Positions 12,171-24,041 of a stretch of DNA of 64,000 nucleotides are shown one piece after another (the first letter of the stretch is position 1; every line of letters begins with the position of its first letter). The stretch is from Yamagishiella unicocca. Taxonomy: Eukaryota > Chlorophyta > Chlorophyceae > Chlamydomonadales > Volvocaceae. The notes beneath the pieces are model-generated. The model worked only from the letters and a program-made list of their open reading frames with translations. It was not told the DNA's origin and ran no database searches. Both the position numbers and the translations under genes were made by a program. The DNA is taken from positions 53,501 to 117,500 of the forward strand of contig BDSL01000171.1 of assembly GCA_003116995.1 (NCBI GenBank), given 5' to 3'.

Positions 12171-15100
12171 ATGGATGTCCTAGGACGGCTGTTGCCAGGT
12201 AAGCTGTAAAAAGTGGTAATCAGGGTTATACGATTGGTGTGCGGAAATAACCTCAGCCGCGTCGGTTAAATGACACGCTGGCAAGGTATCGACACCAAAA
12301 GTTCGACTCCCGCGGCGGCTCGTCGGACCTCATCCCCCGATGTTGCCCCCTCAGCCCTCCCTCGCCCACACGTGACCCCTCGCACGTTTCCTTTCAGACC
12401 CACCCCGGCCTTCGCCCAACTCAGGCCCCCCTTTTCCTCCACACCCTGTTCTGGCCCCTGTCGCTTCTCTGGCCCCGAAACCCAAACTGCCACAGCTCTG
12501 CTGGCAGGTTGTTATCTGCTGGGCTCCAGGGGCGCCATCGCGCTGCGGCCGCTGGCAGGCCGCGACCTGCTGCAGTCCGTAGCGGGGATCGAACCCGGGA
12601 GCGGGAGTGGACTCCCCTCCCGAGAAGTCTGCCTAAACACGTGCAATATGGTGGGTGGTGCAGCCCTTGCTGCCGTACAGCACCGCTCGGGCTGGCCACT
12701 TGCAGCCACGTGGGGGCGAGCACTCCAGGGGGGCGCTGACGCCGAGCCATGGTTGGTGATGGGTCCGCACCCAACACCACCACAGCAGGAGGGCTGAGGT
12801 GGGGGCCTGGAGGAGCTGTTGCCCAGGGCCTCCGGACTCTCCGCGTGACAAACTCTAATTTGGGACGCCAGCACCACCACCACCACCACCACCACAACCA
12901 CCACCACAAGCACCACCACCACCGCCACCACCACCACCATCACCACTACCTCTACCACCGCCACCACCACCACCACCAGCAGCACCACCACCACCACCAC
13001 CAACACCACCACCACCACCACCGTGTCTGCCCACCGGACCCACTCCATGCTGCCACGTCCCTCCAACCTCACTCGACCCCGATTGGCGAGAGCCTCGCGG
13101 ATCTCAACCCTCGCTTACCCTTGTCCCCCTCCCCCCCTCCTCCCCGTCCCACCCGCCGCTCTCAGGCCAAGAACGGCATCTGCGAGGAAGGGCGGCCCGG
13201 CAAGGTGGCCGTGAAGACGTTGTCGTACATGGCGTACTGCGACCTAGGGTGGGTTGACCATGCGCGGACGGGCTGCGTGGCCGGGTGCTTTGGGAGTCGT
13301 TGTGGGTCGCCGACCTGGCCCCGTCGAACGAGCGGCCCTCACGGCAATTCAAACTGCACCCCTCTCGGGCCCGGCCCGGCCTAAAACCCTAAAACCCTGG
13401 AGCCCTAAAACCCTAGAACCCTAGAACCCTAGAACCCCGCGGGCCCCAGCCGGCCAGCCGGCCTGCTGGCTCGGAGGTGCAGCTCCCCTACCGGGCTGCT
13501 GGCGCCACTGGGCGCTGCTGGGGGACAGCCAGCCAGCCAGCCAGCTGCGCTGCACTTGGCTGCGTTCTAAGGATGTGCGGCGGAGCCCCCACCACCACCA
13601 GCTGTGTGCGACCACCGGGTGTCGATCTCCTTGCTGGGCCCCTCACCTCACACCCCCTCGCCCCCCTCGACCGCCGCCCCTCGTTTCCTCGTCGCCCCCT
13701 GCCCCGCCTTCTGTGGCGCCCCCCCCCTCGTCAACGCCCCCCCCTCGTCAACACCCCCCCCTCGTCAACGCCCCACCCCCCCTCGTCAACGCCCCCCCCT
13801 CGTCACCGTCCCGCCCCCCCCTCGTCACCGCCCCACCCCCCCCTCGTCACCGTCCCGCCCCTCGTCACCGTCCCGCCAACCCCTCGTCACCGCCCGTCAC
13901 CCCCCTCGCCACCGCCCCACACCCCCCTCGTCACCGCCCCACCCCCCCCTCGTCACCGCCCCACCCCCCTCGTCAACGCCCCACACCCCCCTCGCCACCG
14001 CCCCACACCCCCCTCGTCACCGCCCCACACCCCCCTCGTCAACGCCCCCCCCCTCGTCACCGTCCCGCCCCCGCCCTCGTGACCGTCCCGCCAACCCCTC
14101 GTCACCGCCCCACACCCCCCTCGCCACCGCCCCACCCACCCCTCGTCACCGCCCCACCCCCCCCTCGTCAACGCCCCCCCCCTCGTCACCGTCCCGCCAA
14201 CCCCTCGTCACCGTCCCGCCCCCCCTCGTCACCGCCCCACCCCCCCCTCGCCACCGCCCCACACCCCCCTCGTCACCGCCCCACCCCCCCCTCGTCAACG
14301 CCCCACCCCTCGCCACCGCCCCACCCCCCCCTCGTCACCGTCCCGCCAACCCCTCGTCACCGCCCCACACCCCCCTCGCCACCGCCCCACCCACCCCTCG
14401 TCACCGCCCCACCCCCCCTCGTCAACGCCCCCCCCTCGTCACCGTCCCGCCCCCCCCTCGTCACCGCCCCACCCCCCCTCGTCACCGTCCCGCCCCCCCT
14501 CGTCACCGCCCCACCCCCCCTCGTCACCGCCCCACCCCCCCTCGTCACCGCCCCCTCGTCACCGCCCCACCCCCCTCGTCACCGCCCCACCCCCCCCTCT
14601 TGTCGTTTATTTGTGTCACCGGTCTCACACCACCCCTCGTCACCGTCCCACACCCCCCTCGTCACCGTCCCGCCCCTCGTCACCGTCCCGCCAACCCCTC
14701 GTCACTGCCCCACACCCCCCTCGTCACCGCCCCACACCCCCCTCTTGTCGTTTATTTGTGTCACCGGTCTCACACCACCCCTCGTCACCGTCCCACACCC
14801 CCCTCGTCACCGCCCCCCTCGTCACCGCCCCACCCCCCCCTCGTCACCGTCCCACCCCCCCCTCGTCACCATCCCACCCCCCCTCGTCACCGCCCCCCTC
14901 GTCACCGCCCCACCCCCCCCTCGTCACCGTCCCACCCCCCCTCGTCACCGCCCCACACCCCCCTCGCCACCGCCCCACCCCCCCCTCGTCACCGCCCCAC
15001 CCCCCCCTCGTCACCATCCCACCCCCCCTCGTCACCGCCCCCTCGTCACCGCCCCACCCCCCCTCGTCACCGTCCCACCCCCCCCTCGTCACCGCCCCAC

Positions 15101-18100
15101 CCCCCCTCGCCACCGCCCCACCCCCCCTCGTCACCGCCCCACCCCCCAATCGTCACCGCCCCACCCCCCCCTCGTCACCGCCCCACCCCCCCCTCGTCAC
15201 CATCCCGTCCCCCCCTCGTCACCGCCCCACCCCCCCTCGTCACCATCCCGCCCCCCCTCGTCACCGTCCCGCCCCCCCTCATCACCGTCCCGCCCCCCCC
15301 TCGTCACCGCCCCACCCCCCCCTCGTCACCGTCCCACCCCCACTCGTCACCGCCCCACCCCCCCTCGTCACCATCCCGCCCCCCCCTCGTCACCGCCCCA
15401 CCCCCCCTCGTCACCATCCCGCCCCCCCCTCGTCACCGCCCCACCCCCCTCGTCACCGTCCCGCCCCCCCCTCATCACCGTCCCGCCCCCCCTCGTCACC
15501 GCCCCAACCCCTCCTCGCCACCGCCCCACCCCCCCCTCGTCACCGCCCCACCCCCCCCTCGTCACCGCCCCACCCCCCTCTCGTCACCGCCCCACCCCCA
15601 CCCCCACAGGACGGACTGTGAGGACTGCGGTCCGTGGAACACCACCGCAACGAACATAACCTGGTGGGGCCACCAGAATCGCAGGAGGGGGGAGGGAGAG
15701 AGGGCGGGCGGGAAGGGCAGGGCAGGGGAGGGGATCGATGGAGGAGGGGTTCTAGCAGAGGTAGGCAGGGGGGCTGTCCAGTGGCTGGGGCCAGGGGCCG
15801 GGGGCGGGGGTGGGCCCGGTCCAGGGAGGGCGCCACCGGTAGGCACACCAAGATGCGCCTCGGAGCACCTACCCCTGCCCTCCCTGGAGGAGCGCGCTGG
15901 CTGGTGCCGCGCCGCCCGCTGGTTCCTTGTCCCACCCGCTCACCACCCGGGGAGGGGCAGCCGCACACGCGGTGCGTCATCCACACAGCCGGCAGCTTAG
16001 GCGCTCCTTGCTCCGCTTGCAGCAACACCACTTGCCGGGCTCCCTGGAGCAACACCACCCGCCGGGTTCCCTGGAGCAATCCCCGCCCACCACCACTTGC
16101 TTTCACCCGCTCGGGCCTCGCCTACGCTGTGCTCCCGGCGACCTGGATTCTCTCCACTGGCTGGATCGTTTTTGGATTCCGGATCCGGGCGGTGACCTAA
16201 TCGGCCGTGCACGACCAATCTGCTGTGACTGCAGGGAGTCTTCGGGTGGCGTAGGGCCCATTCGATTGCTGAAGAGTAAGGACCTGCAGGTGGGTGGCGT
16301 GCGTGGCGATCGATTGAAACCGTGCTCGAGAGTGAGAGGAGGAGATGGGAAGATGCCTGGCAGGGTGCCGTACCTGCCGTACCTGCTGTTGTCGCGGCGC
16401 CAGTGCTGATGCCTCAGCCATCGCTTAGGGTTTTGTCCCGGAAACCCGCTGCCCCCTCCCCTTCAGATCGATCTCGTTCTCCCGCCCCACTTCCCTGCCC
16501 CCCTTCCTCGCTGATCCAACCGCTCCCCGGTCCCAGGCCCAGGCCCGGCCCCAGGGCCTGCGATCACCCCCCCCTAGACACTCTTTCTTCCTCCCGTGTC
16601 CCTTACATCGTTACCCTCCCCCCTCCGCCCCCCTATCCTGTCTTTGTCGCGTAAACGGTATTTATGCCACCCCTCCGCCGGGTTTCCCTTGCAATCCCCC
16701 CTCCGCCTCGCTCCTGTGTCGTGCAACCGGGTTTGTCTCACCCCCGTCGCGCCTCCCTCCCCTCTCTCCGGGTTTCCCTCGAACCCCTCCCTCCCCGCCC
16801 TTCCCCAAAGGTCCGAGTGCGCCACGCCGCAATGCCCGCCGACGCGGACTTCATGTTCGCATACACAAACCCGCAGCACGACTTTGACGTGTCGTACCAC
16901 ATGGACGGCAGCAGCATTGTGGAGGCGGGGATCACGGAGGTAGGTACCGCGCCGTGTGGTAAAACACACACGCACATGCGCATGTGCACGGACACGCCTC
17001 GGTCACAGCTTCCCCCGGTTGCGGACATGCCCCCATTGAGCGCGTGAGTCAGCCCCCTCCCCCTCGTGTCAGTCGTACGCGGGTCACCTACACGGCTCTG
17101 CGCCTGGGGAGTGCAAGCGTGTGGGGGTGGCGGTGGCAGCGGGGGGTAGCGTCTTGGGTTTTATGCCCACACATGGCGTCGTACTGTATGACACACCGGT
17201 CGATGGGACTGTTGGTTGGACGCCGGTCGATGACCCCCCCCCCGGCTGGTTCCCGGCCACGGCGGCGGCGTCACTGCGTCCTAGTCCACAGGCTTTCTTC
17301 ACAGCCCCGTGGCCGCCGTGGTCTGATGCGAGGGAATGAACAAGTGCCGGACCTCGACCGCTAATTTTCCAGCGCCACGCCCGCCTTTCCCACCATCATC
17401 AACCTCGCCCACACCACCGACCCGCGTTTCCCTCTTAACCCGCCAAAACCCGCCAAATCCCGCCGACAGATCGTGTACAAGATCCTCAGTAAGCGCTGCG
17501 TGAAGCCGGACGGCAGTCGCGAGCTGGTGGTGGACGTGGGAGCAAACTTCGGCTGGTTCGCCGTACTGGCGGCGCGGCTGGGCTGCAGGTGGGGCGCCGG
17601 TTTTTAGGCTTCGTTCCTTGTCAGCACGTCCTGTAAGGGACGTCTGCAAACCCAGGCTGCGTCATTCTAGCTTCACCTGGGATTTGCTGCGTGGCATGAT
17701 ACACATGCGCGCGCGTGCCATTCCTAAACAGGCAACAAAGGCCGCGTGCGGGCGCCGTCGCGCGTATGTCGGTCTTTGTAGGCGCGGGCGAGGAAACCCA
17801 TGTAGCATGACACACGAGGAGGAGGCAAATAGCAAGCCGTCTATGTAGGGGGCAACGACCCTGCACCTGCACCTGCTGCACCTTACCTAAACCTACGTGC
17901 CACGTGTCTTGAGGCCAGGGCCTTACTGCGATGAGGGAGCCGGCAGCGACCACTGGCTGCATCCGGTGTCCCATGGGCCCCCCCTCTGTCCCGACGACCC
18001 TCCTTAGCTACCGCGGCCGCCCCATTACCGGTTCTCCCACGGGGACCCACGGCTCCCTCAGTGCCGACCCACGGGTCTCCTCTCAAACCCCGCCCCCCGC

Positions 18101-21100
18101 TCCCACCGCATCACCTCCAGGGTCATTGCCTACGAGCCGGTGCCCGTGTTCCGGGCGTTCTTGGAGTACAACACCCACCTCAACGACCTGGCGTCCCTCA
18201 TCGACGTCCGGACGTCCGTGGTGGGTGCCGTCCTGGACGTGTGCCTGGATGTGTCGTGCGATGTGTTTGTGATGTGTCTTGGTGTGTTTTTTTCCCACCC
18301 GTCCGGGCCCTTTCCCTTCACCCCCATTTGCACCGCTCGACCCACCACCACAACTTAGCCTGGGATCACTCAACTCCGGCACTAACCCCCTCCAAACTAA
18401 CCCCCACCACTACCCCCCCCTCCGCACGAAGCCCCTGCACCTACCCCCTCCGCACCCACCCCCCGCAACCTCGCGCCTACCCCTCAAACGCCAGGTGAGC
18501 CACGAGACGGGCAAAACCATGAAGATGGTGGTACCTACACGTGGCATATGGGGGACTGCGGGCATCGACGGACTCAATATCGACAACTCCATCCAGAGTG
18601 AGAGCGGCGGGCTGGAGGGGCGGCAGGCTGTGCTGCGCCGTGCCGTGCTGTGCGGGTTTGTGTGCCTGAAAGCTTCGAGGAAGCACTTTAGAAATCACGT
18701 TTTGTTGAAAGGAAAGGGCATCAAAGCAATAAGGAATCGGCGTTAAGTGCAGCATGATGCGTCCGATGGCTAGCTGGTGGCGACCTCGTCACCGACTGCG
18801 AACGTGTGCTGCTGCTGCAACCGCACCGGAGGGATGACGGTGCACTTCCTCGGGCGGCCCGCCTAGTCGTCAACAACCACACCGCAGCAGCAAAGTCAAC
18901 CCGACCGGGTTTCCCCTCCACCCGCCCGCCATCCTAGTTTATCCGGGACACTTTGCCGACACTTGTGTGACCAATGTGTGACCAATGTGTGACCAATGTG
19001 TGACCAATGTGTGACCAATGTGTGACCAATGTGTGATCAATATCCCCACGCTCCCCCGCCCTTTCACGCTCCCCCCCCCGGCCCCCCCGCCCCCAGGCGA
19101 GCACGACATCCTGGAGCTACCCAGTGTCAGACTGGAGGACGAGATCAAGAGCGACGTCCTGCTGCTAAAGGTGCCGTACCATGTCCCGCCGCGTGCCGTA
19201 CCGTACGGCATCTCCCACTGCATCGCCCGCACACCCCTCACCGACGCCCCTTCCCCCTCCCCCTACGGCCACAGATTGACGTGGAGGGTTGGGAGTGGTC
19301 CGTCATCCAGGGGGCGGCCGGGCTGCTCCGGAACCATGATGTCGAGAACATCGTCATGGAGTACTCGCCGGGTAAGAGCTGCCGTACCCGCCCCCGAGTG
19401 CGCCCGCCTCCGGCCCCAAGCCGGCTGGCTGTAATGTACGGCACCAGCTTGGGTTTTCCTCGACACAGTTTTCCTTGGGCAACCCTCTCCCATCGGCACG
19501 TCCTCGTGCACCGCTTCCCAACCCCAACCCTCCGCGATCCACGGGCCGTTTTCTCCTCACATACCCCCCCGGGCCCCTGGGCATCCCACGCAGGCGTCCC
19601 TGAGCGGTACTTCCTCTGGGACAACATGGCTGCCCACCCCGCCATGCTATCGGATCTCATCTCCAAGTACGGGTACCGAGTGGGCCACATCGGCGACTCG
19701 GCCAAGCACCACGGCGGAGGCTGGGACGCACCGCCGGCGCCGCTGCGTGAGGTGTGTGTCGACACGCCGCCAAGCACAGAAACCCCTTGGAAAATGGAAA
19801 ACAAGAAAACGGACAGCAGTCCGGTGTAGGCAGGCGGAGGAGCGATTGCGGCTTTGTCGTGGCCGGCTGTCGTACAGCTGTCGACTGAAAGCGGAAGTTG
19901 GAAGCTTGTAGGAGGCGGAAGTTGAGGACTTGTAGGAAAGAGGGAGTTGAGAACTTGTAGGAAAGAGGGAGTTGAGGACGTGTAGTTAAGAGGGAGTTGA
20001 GGACTTGTAGGAGGCGGAATCAGCCGGACGGCTGCTGCCAGGGTGGTCGCGATATCGAAGTGGTACTGGCGCCGTAGAGGCGTAGTGAGCCAGGAGGGTG
20101 GTGGTGGCGGGGTGGATGATGCCGTCGAGCTGCACAGCGGACCACCTGCCATGTTCACATCGTCGTGCTGTTAGGGTTGCTCACGCGCCCTATCCCGCCC
20201 ACCGCTCTCGCCCGCCCCTCCCTGGACTGCCCCCAAGGTGACCCTGGACAACCTCAAGTACGACGCGGAGGACGTAAGGCGCTGGCGGGTGAGCAGCGAG
20301 TGGGTTTGGAGGGTGGGTGAGAGGAAACCTCCTGGGGCGGGGGTTTCGAGGAGGACACGTGGGTGAGAGAAAAACTGTTTAGGAAAGACGTTTCGAGATG
20401 CATGCTGGAGAACCCTTGGGGGGGGGCGGTCCCGGGGGATCCTGGGACCGGCCACAGCTGCTGCAGCGATGCCTGCACGAGGGTTATCAGCCGTGCGCCG
20501 TCTTCCCGTCGAAACCTTCTCCCCCCAAGGGATCTTCGGGCCCCTGACCAGGTGTCGCCCCATCACCGGGTTTTCGCGCCACACACCCCTGCTACCGCCC
20601 TGCAGAATGGCAGCATCGCCTGCCCGGTGCCCCCCCAGCTCGCCACCTTCACCAACTGGGCCCTGTGCGGCGGCGTGCCCGAGGGACTCAACCCCCGCGG
20701 CTTGAGGTACGGCACATGTACGGCATATGTACGACCACCGCAACCCGGAGCGCCATGGAGGCGGGCGGGAAGGTCCGGGTGGGCCTGCAGCTGTACGGCA
20801 TTTCCGCTGCCCTGACCCCTCGAGTCTGACCCAGTTGGCTCCCGCCCTGCCCTGCCCTAGGGGCGATACCCGCGTTGCTAAGCGTGGCTGCTAGACGCGT
20901 CTGATTGTAACTTACTTCCGGTGCCGCAACAGATCTGAGCTCACCCACAACACCAACCTATGGGTGGCCAAGGCCAAAGGCATGTCGGGAGGGCTGCTCA
21001 AGCTGGAGGGGGTCAGCGGCATCCTGGACCCAGCCGACCCGCCGGACAAGTACTTCCGTAAGACGGACCTGGGTGGCGCGGAAGAGAGGGCATTGCTTCC

Positions 21101-21980
21101 AGGCGCTTTCAGGCATTCGCATGCTTGCTTGCCTGCACCCGTTCCGCGGCTGCTGCTGCTGCGCCCACTGCTGGCACCGTGTGGTGGGGGCACCGTGTAG
21201 CGCTGGTCCGGCTAAAAGGGGCGGCAGGGGGGTAGTGAGGAGACCTGGCCCCATCGTGTGCATCCTGTCTCGGAAGCCTCCACCCCCACCCCCAAACCTA
21301 CCATCTGTTCTATACGGTTTCCTTCGCATCCACGGGTCTTCCTTGCAACACCCCCCCCCACCCAAGACCCCCCCACCCCGTCACCCCCTTGCAGAAACCA
21401 ACAGCAGGGATCACGGAATGGGCAGTCGGGTTTGCGCCCACGTGGACGCTGAGTGGCAGGTACGGGGCCGGTCGTACATTATTTACGTCGTACGATGACA
21501 AAGCACACACGCGCTCTGGGGGACACCCCCGTGGACGCGACCATGCGCTCGCGCACACGGAGGGCTGGGGCGGGCCCGGGAGCAGCTCATCGCACTGCTC
21601 CCGGGGAGCAGCTCACCACTGCGCATGTTTGTGTTCTCACACCACGACTGGCTCCTGACCGTAGCGCCGCCGTCCTACTGCCAGGATCGCATTTGGTTTT
21701 TCCGAAAGCGCAGCACGCAGAGCATGTCGTACTTATCCGCACCATGAACGCGCTGCGCTCCCCTCTTGGACACTCAAGATCCCCGCTGCCGCTGTGCTGC
21801 TGACCGTCGAATGCCGCTGCTGCTGCCGCGGTTGCTACTGCGGTCGCTGCCGCTGCGCTGCCCTCGCAGGTCAAGCATCGCTGCAAGTGCACGAACATGG
21901 CGGTGTGCGGAAAGGAGGAGGCGGCAGCGCTGGAGGCCGCGGCCAAGGGCGACATCGCTCAGAGCTACGTCCTGCCGTGA
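12171..21980 (+). CDS. FkbM-family SAM-dependent methyltransferase with Cys-rich N-terminal module
   Basis: Predicted O-methyltransferase of the FkbM family; substrate unknown. Exons: 12171-12198 (ATG in GGCATGG context), 12508-12650, 13166-13248, 15610-(end unresolved, about 15633-15760), 16235-16289, 16811-16939, 17470-17588, 18121-18220, 18495-18597, 19097-19170, 19275-19371, 19594-19751, 20238-20288, 20606-20706, 20933-21057, 21395-21459, 21870-21980 (TGA). From 16811 on they give 411 codons in phase. SAM motif I is VVDVGANFGWFAVLAARLGC (17530-17588), followed by VIAYEPVP. FkbM hallmarks are IDVEGWEWSVIQGA (19275) and VENIVMEYSPG. The N-terminal part has paired cysteines (EVCLNTCNM, NGICEEG, DLGTDCEDCGPW) spread over three exons, suggesting a disulphide-rich secretory/luminal domain. 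A further Cys pattern (KHRCKCTNMAVCG) is near the C-terminus. The first exon is the weakest call; an unspliced start at 12270 is an alternative. Confidence 0.82.
12868..13022. repeat. (CCA)n tract in FkbM intron
   Basis: About 150 nt of CAC/CCA triplets in the intron 12651-13165. It creates poly-His, poly-Val and poly-Gly open frames on both strands that are not genes. Confidence 0.9.
13381..13438. repeat. Interstitial telomere-like array (CCCTAAAA / CCCTAGAA)
   Basis: About seven units of CCCTAAAA and its derivative CCCTAGAA in the FkbM intron 13249-15609. This is the largest block of telomere-type repeat in the window. Confidence 0.8.
13722..15608. repeat. Intronic satellite, about 20-22 nt unit CCCCTCGTCACCGCCCCACC
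   Basis: About 85-90 imperfect units with sub-types CGTCACCGTCCCGCC, CGTCAACGCC, CGCCACCGCC and CGTCACCATCCC. Two copies (about 14598 and 14742) carry an identical AT-richer island CTCTTGTCGTTTATTTGTGT. The array runs straight into the acceptor at 15609 and so supplies the polypyrimidine tract of the intron. The flanking exons (13166-13248 and 15610 on) match in phase and complete the motif DLGTDCEDCG, so the array is spliced out. Long Pro/His/Arg/Ser open frames (up to about 800 codons) on the + strand are artefacts of the repeat. Confidence 0.92.
18959..19033. repeat. Tandem 11-mer TGTGTGACCAA in FkbM intron
   Basis: About seven near-perfect copies in the intron 18598-19096. Confidence 0.92.
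19875..20022. repeat. Tandem repeat of about 27 nt in FkbM intron
   Basis: Five units around GTTGAGGACTTGTAGGAAAG in the intron 19752-20237. Units alternate between an AAAGAGG and a GGCGGAA ending. Confidence 0.85.
20595..20809. repeat. Source copy of a 215-bp segmental duplication (FkbM exon plus intron)
   Basis: Covers the FkbM exon 20606-20706 with its acceptor, donor and about 100 nt of the following intron. The same 215 nt recur at 51623-51837 with two substitutions seen by eye. Because intron sequence is included, the copy is DNA-level and not a processed transcript. Confidence 0.9.
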
Positions 21981-22459
21981 ACCTAGCCTAGTTAACACAC
22001 GAGCCGAGGGCTTTGGGGTGGGGGTAGGCAAGGTAGGGAATAGGGAAGCCGAGAGATGTCGGAACAGCATTAGAGTGCCGGCGCTGCCTCCGACCCGTGG
22101 TTCTCTCCGCCCCCCCAACCGAATGGTAGTATGTCGCGCAGCCTGAGACTAGGAGGTCGCTAGGAGCCGTTGGGGTAGTTAAGGCGGTTTGGTGGTTGGC
22201 CGAGGGTGATCGAGGAAGCTGTGAGGGTGCTCAGACAGGGTTTCCAGCGTGCTCTGGTTGGCCCGGGCGGGCGGGCGGTTAGTCCCATCGAAGATCCAGG
22301 ATGCAGCGGAAAGGTGCGATGGAAGGGCTGAGGATATATACAGCCATGCACTCGCACCCATTAGGCATGCCGCCCCTTTTGTTCGAATACCTCTTTTGTT
22401 CCAGCTGGCTGTCACGCCAACTAACGTGGTGCTGTACAGCTGACGTGGCTCACTGGCAC
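21981..22459. other. FkbM 3' flank and left border of the retrotransposon
   Basis: No exon chain seen. At 22404-22458 there is a short copy of retroelement U3 sequence (GCTGTCACGCCAACTAACGT ... GGCTCACTGGCA) directly abutting the LTR. The same two blocks recur, further apart, at about 22868-22990. A TATATA run at 22335-22341 is of unknown meaning. Confidence 0.5.
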
Positions 22460-22990
22460 TGGGAAAGTCTACGCACCCTAGGTAGGACCGGCTAGCCTCA
22501 GCTGCCTCCAGGTAAGGGCGTCCGGGGTTCACAGATTCGTGACGCGAAAGGTTACAAATAGGATTTCACGACTCCTCAACCGGTTCTGCGTTCTGTATGC
22601 TACTCAGTGTCTGTATACCACAGAGTGCGAGACGCAGATAACTGGTCTCGCACTGATGCTGGCCTTATCGCCAGTCTCAACGCTCCAGGGAAGCCCCCCC
22701 ACGCCTAGCGCAGCCGGACCCCCGGTACTCACAAACAGTACTCGAAAAGCCTAAAATAGCGCGTTCACAACATAATATGGCAAGCACACGAGGTGGCGTG
22801 ACAGCTGTTGTAAGCATGAAAAGGCGTAACCGCGGATGAAGGGAAGGTGTAAGAACCCCAGCTTACAGCTGTCACGCCAACTAACGTGGTGCTGTACTAG
22901 GAGGAAAGTGATGGGGATGGTGAGGAATGACAGATGTCATGGAATTGGGTGTAGTGACAGCTGTCAGGGGGCAGGGGTGGCTCACTGGCA
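22460..22990 (-). repeat. 3' LTR of the retrotransposon
   Basis: Read on the - strand it runs TGCCAGTGAGCC...GACTTTCCCA, i.e. TG...CA ends, about 531 bp. It is preceded by a G9 run (C9 at about 22993-23001 on the + strand) that fits a polypurine tract. The part 22460-22803 matches the right-hand copy 32040-32388 closely, with an indel of about five bases near 22695. The remainder (22804-22990) is absent from the right-hand copy. Confidence 0.75.
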
Positions 22991-23087
22991 TTCCCCCCCC
23001 CAGCACGAAGCCAGTAGAAAAGTGCTGGTTGCCAGTTGCACACTCTCCCACAACCAGAAAAACTTGAAACGGGCAAGACAAAGCCCC

Positions 23088-23549
23088 TTAGAACAACGGC
23101 ACAGGACCGGCAGAGCGCCTGATAAACCCCCGACGGCGCTCGCCTCCCGCCATGAGCACTAGCCAAATGCATGTAACACACGGCAATATCAATAAACAAC
23201 CCTCCGCCTGCCTGGTGCGGAGCCAGCGCAGACGTGGTTCACCTGCGTTCCACAGGTACTCACGGCACACCCGAATAATCACAGCCTCGCGGGCGTGTGC
23301 TACAGCTACATCAGCGACCTGTCCCACCTCAGAAACCAGGCCCTCTAGCCAAATAACCCCCATATTCACCCCACTCTTGCCTGCACGAGTGAGCTCCTCT
23401 GTGCTCAGGGCGGCTGGACCGACCCCTGGCACACCATGGTGCAGGGTGCAACCCTGCCGACGGGCCCACACAGCAGTCTGCTCACTAAGCCCTAAGGGCG
23501 CAAATACACTAAGGGCACCGCCGAGATCTATCACCTCGGCAAGTGCCAC
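23088..23549 (-). pseudogene. Retroelement C-terminal region, possible second methyltransferase-like fold (remnant)
   Basis: Same frame as the preceding ORF, separated from it only by TAG CGT. It has an alternating hydrophobic strand/helix pattern (EVIDLGGALSVFAPLGLSEQ, then GVNMGVIWLEGLV and AVIIRVCREYLWNAG) suggesting a Rossmann-like fold. No firm family match; the glycine-rich loop is degenerate. It is followed by the G-run polypurine tract and the 3' LTR. Confidence 0.35.
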
Positions 23550-23552
23550 ACG

Positions 23553-24041
23553 CTAGCTGGCGGTTGAAGCCACAGAGATGTCGATGATCACAGAAGGCGC
23601 AGGCTGCAGAGCCGACGCAGTAGCGGCGGGCTCCGGCGCGCCTGGTACCATTAGACGTGGACGCAGCTCCCTGAGACTGACCAGCTCGGACGTTTTGTCA
23701 GGGTACTCCACCGTGAAGTGATGCACGTTGCCGTGCTTGCCGGCATACATTACAACACCAGCCTCAGCCTTGCTACGGGAGCGCCCACGGCGGTGAGCGC
23801 GCATGGCAAAGGCGCCTTGAAACTTGGCAAGCGAAGGTGGTGGATGTAACAATGATGGGGCGCGTGGCGCGCTCTTGGCCTCCACCTGCTTGACAGTTAC
23901 TCCCTTTCGCTCGCAGCCGCCGCAGATCCAAGTTCCCTGGGGGATCCCTTCCAATGGTGGCTTAAGGCCAGCCCGTTCCGCACGAGTCGCACAGCAACAT
24001 CCACTCCTCGGAGTCGGGCATACGACAGACCTCACAAGCAA
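23553..24041 (-). pseudogene. Frameshifted continuation: PHD finger second half and basic Tudor/chromo-like segment
   Basis: The PHD finger started in Pol continues in another frame as LKPPLEGIPQGTWICGGC, giving the C-terminal Cys pair. The frameshift falls where the His ligand after CGTGW should be. Further on, a basic stretch (MRAHRRGRSRSK) leads to GVVMYAGKHGNVHHFTVEYP and LVSLRELRPRLM, a small beta-barrel-like (Tudor/chromo-type) pattern common at the C-terminus of algal gypsy polyproteins. It ends at an in-frame TAG (23553). Confidence 0.5.

Noticed and set aside
12421..13072. Poly-Val, poly-Gly and poly-His open frames
   Set aside because: Come from the (CCA)n tract in an FkbM intron.
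13722..15608. CRISPR-like array of regular short repeats
   Set aside because: Units are contiguous without unique spacers, the genome is eukaryotic, and there are no cas genes.
13575..16000. Very long + strand open frames (about 690 and 800 codons) rich in Pro, His, Arg, Ser
   Set aside because: They are readings of the 20-22 nt satellite in an intron; flanking exons splice in phase around it and no domain is present.
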